Shown here: one piece after another, positions 32,414 to 33,979 of the stretch | Layout of the letters: each line of letters opens with the position of its first letter | How positions within the stretch are numbered: position 1 is the stretch's first letter | Source of the DNA: Rhizobium sp. Q54 | GTDB lineage: Bacteria > Pseudomonadota > Alphaproteobacteria > UBA828 | NCBI GenBank assembly: GCA_945892755.1 | Contig: CAMDDO010000033.1 | Span: forward strand, 1-33,979 | Direction: 5' to 3' | DNA: 33,979 nt | The notes under the pieces: model-generated | The model's database searches: none | Told to the model about the DNA's origin: nothing | Seen by the model: only the letters and a program-made list of their open reading frames with translations | Program-made: the position numbers and the translations under genes

Positions 32414-33744
32414 GATTGGATCTCCGCGAGGGCGCGGTCGACCGCGCCGCCCAAGATCTGGACGATCTGTTGGATCTCATCACTGGTCGCGATGAAGGGC
32501 GGGGCCAATAGCACATGATCGCCCGCCACGCCATCGGCGGTGCCGCCGCCTGGATAGCACAACATGCCTCCCGCCATGGCTTGGCGCTTGATCCGCGCGT
32601 TCAACCCAAGGCCTGCATCGAAGGGTTGTTTGGTCTCGCGGTCCTTGACCAACTCAAGGCCATAAAACAACCCACGCCCGCGCACATCGCCGACATGGGG
32701 GTGCTGGTTGAAACGTTCGCGCAGCGCCTGGTCGAGCTCGGCGCCGCGCAGCCGAACATGGTCGAGCAGGTGCTCGCGCTCGATGGTTTCCTGCACGGCG
32801 AGCGCGGCGGCACAGGCCGTCGCATGGCCCATATAGGTGTGGCTGTGGCGAAACGCGCCCGAGCCGTCGACAATCGCACCGGCGATGCCTTTCGATATCA
32901 ACACCGCGCCGATCGGCTGATAGCCGGCGCCGAGCCCCTTCGCCAGAATCAACAAATCGGGCGCGATGCCTTCTTGTTCACAAGCATGACGCGTGCCGGT
33001 GCGCCCCATGCCGCACATCACCTCATCGAGGACTAAAAGCACCCCGTGGCGGTTGCACACCTCGCGCACGCGCTTGAAATAGCCCGGCACGGGCGGCGCT
33101 ACGCCAAGCGTCGCGCCAACCACCGTTTCGGCGATGAAGGCCGCGACCTTCTTGGGTCCGAGTTCTTGGATCGTGGCCTCAAGTTCATCGGCTAGACGCT
33201 GCGCGTAAGTGTCGTCGCTTTCCCCCAGCGCCTTGCCGCGATAGCCATGACAGGGCGAAACGTGCTCGGCCTCGAACAACAACGGCGCGAACAATGCGCG
33301 CCGCGCCGCGTGGCCGCCGACCGAGAGCGCGCCAAGCGTCGCGCCATGATAGCTCTGACGCCGCGCGATGACGTGGCCGCGCTCGGGCTCACCGCGTTCG
33401 ACGAAGTACTGCCGGGCAAGCTTGAGCGCCGCCTCGATGCCTTCCGAGCCCCCCGAAACAAACAACACGCGCTCGAGCCCCGCCGGCGCAGTCGCGATCA
33501 GTTTGTCGGCCAGCGTTTCCATCGCCTCGGTGGTGAAGAACGCGGTGTGGGCGTAGGCGATTTGATCGAGCTGCGCCTTGATCGCCGCGATCACGGCGGG
33601 GTGGCCGTGGCCGAGGCAGGAAACCGCCGCGCCGCCGCTCGCATCGACATAGCGGCGCCCCGCGCGATCGATCAAATGCACGCCCGCGCCGCCGACCGCG
33701 ATCGGCAGGGTCTCGCGCGGCGCGCGATGCAAGACATGACTCAT
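32410..33744 (-). CDS. Class III (omega) aminotransferase, PLP-dependent
   Basis: A 444-residue fold-type I aminotransferase. PLP lysine is Lys269 in LILAKGLGAGYQPIGAVL; Asp240 in VLLVLDEVMCGMGRTG binds the pyridine nitrogen; SGGSEGIEAALKLARQ (97-112) forms the phosphate cup. The subgroup resembles aspartate-aminotransferase-family/omega-amino acid:pyruvate enzymes that act on beta-alanine-like or polyamine-like amines. It is the first gene of the two-gene operon with BKACE. It probably converts an omega- or beta-amino acid to an oxo acid. It is divergent from the gene at 33841. Confidence 0.92.
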   Translation of the reverse strand: MSHVLHRAPRETLPIAVGGAGVHLIDRAGRRYVDASGGAAVSCLGHGHPAVIAAIKAQLDQIAYAHTAFFTTEAMETLADKLIATAPAGLERVLFVSGGSEGIEAALKLARQYFVERGEPERGHVIARRQSYHGATLGALSVGGHAARRALFAPLLFEAEHVSPCHGYRGKALGESDDTYAQRLADELEATIQELGPKKVAAFIAETVVGATLGVAPPVPGYFKRVREVCNRHGVLLVLDEVMCGMGRTGTRHACEQEGIAPDLLILAKGLGAGYQPIGAVLISKGIAGAIVDGSGAFRHSHTYMGHATACAAALAVQETIEREHLLDHVRLRGAELDQALRERFNQHPHVGDVRGRGLFYGLELVKDRETKQPFDAGLGLNARIKRQAMAGGMLCYPGGGTADGVAGDHVLLAPPFIATSDEIQQIVQILGGAVDRALAEIQS

Positions 33745-33840
33745 GGGCGGCGGCAGCGCTCGATCATGTCGGTGACGTTAGCAGGCTGCGCTGTCATCTG
33801 GAACCAGCCATAATGTCTCGAAACGAAGGGGCGGACCGCG

Positions 33841-33979
33841 ATGAACCAGACACCCTCGAACGGAGGGCAGGTGCCCGAGCCGGCGGCCAATAACCACGGC
33901 ATCGATACCACGCTGCCCGATGCCATGGCGTTGCGCGCCGAGGCGATCGGCGTGCACAAGGCGAAGCTCGATCTCTTCA
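33841..33979 (+). CDS. Probable formate/nitrite-type (FNT) channel, N-terminus only
   Basis: An open frame of 46 codons that runs off the window, starting MNQTPSNGGQVPEPAANNHG. The segment DTTLPDAMALRAEAIGVHKA, continuing KLDLF, matches the cytoplasmic N-terminal helix of formate/nitrite transporter (FocA/NirC) proteins, which read LLPPxMAxKAEEIGVxKA just before the first membrane helix. A purine-rich GAAGGGGCGG precedes ATG 33841 at a suitable distance. The membrane part is outside the window, so the call rests on this helix only. Confidence 0.6.
   Translation, partial: MNQTPSNGGQVPEPAANNHGIDTTLPDAMALRAEAIGVHKAKLDLF

Noticed and set aside
33745-33959. Minus-strand frame at the right edge of the window
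   Set aside because: It would cover the whole promoter region and the FNT-like start; the plus-strand frame has a recognisable N-terminal helix and ribosome site.
1-33979. tRNA genes, CRISPR arrays, prophage or insertion sequences
   Set aside because: No T-loop/anticodon pattern, no regularly spaced direct repeats, and no transposase, integrase or phage proteins in any frame.

Overview
The window looks like chromosomal DNA from a GC-rich alphaproteobacterium. The signs are hopanoid-modification genes (hpnI, hpnL-like), lipopolysaccharide genes (kdsB), an ffs-dnaX-ybaB-recR cluster, a membrane-anchored cytochrome c, a LapG-type peptidase (BTLCP family), a perfect CtrA-type box, and palindromic intergenic repeats of the kind common in this class. 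The species cannot be told from the sequence. I see no transposase, integrase, CRISPR array, rRNA or tRNA, and both ends of the window cut through genes.

Layout. 1-2016: end of a hopanoid glycosyltransferase gene, then an HpnL-like membrane protein. 2079-4029: L-2-haloacid dehalogenase, a secreted Sel1-repeat protein and a DUF1330 protein. 4026-5252 (minus): a family III CoA-transferase close to 2-methylfumaryl-CoA isomerase. 5277-7980: a two-gene unit of a GNAT plus C39-peptidase fusion and a RimK-type ATP-grasp ligase, probably a peptide-forming or peptide-modifying system. 7932-12353: RND/MMPL exporter (minus), NTF2-like protein (plus), a small conserved protein and a methyltransferase-like protein (both minus). 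12477-14375: a methylenetetrahydrofolate reductase homologue and, convergent to it, an exported protein. 14376-15189: a promoter, an orphan reading frame and a lysine-rich histone-H1-like tail that may be one frameshifted gene.

15190-17483 (minus) is the translation-initiation and tRNA operon def-fmt-truA; fmt seems to lack an ordinary start codon in the right place. rmuC (plus) follows, then the minus-strand cluster ffs (SRP RNA), dnaX, ybaB, recR. nudC (plus) meets pheA-kdsB (minus) tail to tail, and a membrane cytochrome c diverges from kdsB. 25142-26947 (minus) holds an HprK-like P-loop protein and a PPP-family phosphatase. 26971-30038 holds a cache/PAS/HD-GYP protein whose HD-GYP metal ligands are largely lost; it is divergent from a LapG-like periplasmic peptidase, with the CtrA-type box between them. 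The window ends with manC (GDP-mannose supply), a minus-strand pair of class III aminotransferase and BKACE beta-keto acid cleavage enzyme, and the first 46 codons of a probable formate/nitrite-type channel.

Most of the window is compact housekeeping DNA. Several convergent pairs share their stop codons (4026, 22764, 31577) and several operon pairs overlap by ATGA. The parts most worth following up are the GNAT-C39/RimK pair, the degenerate HD-GYP / CtrA box / LapG cluster, the kinase-like and phosphatase pair, the fmt start, and the lysine-rich locus.
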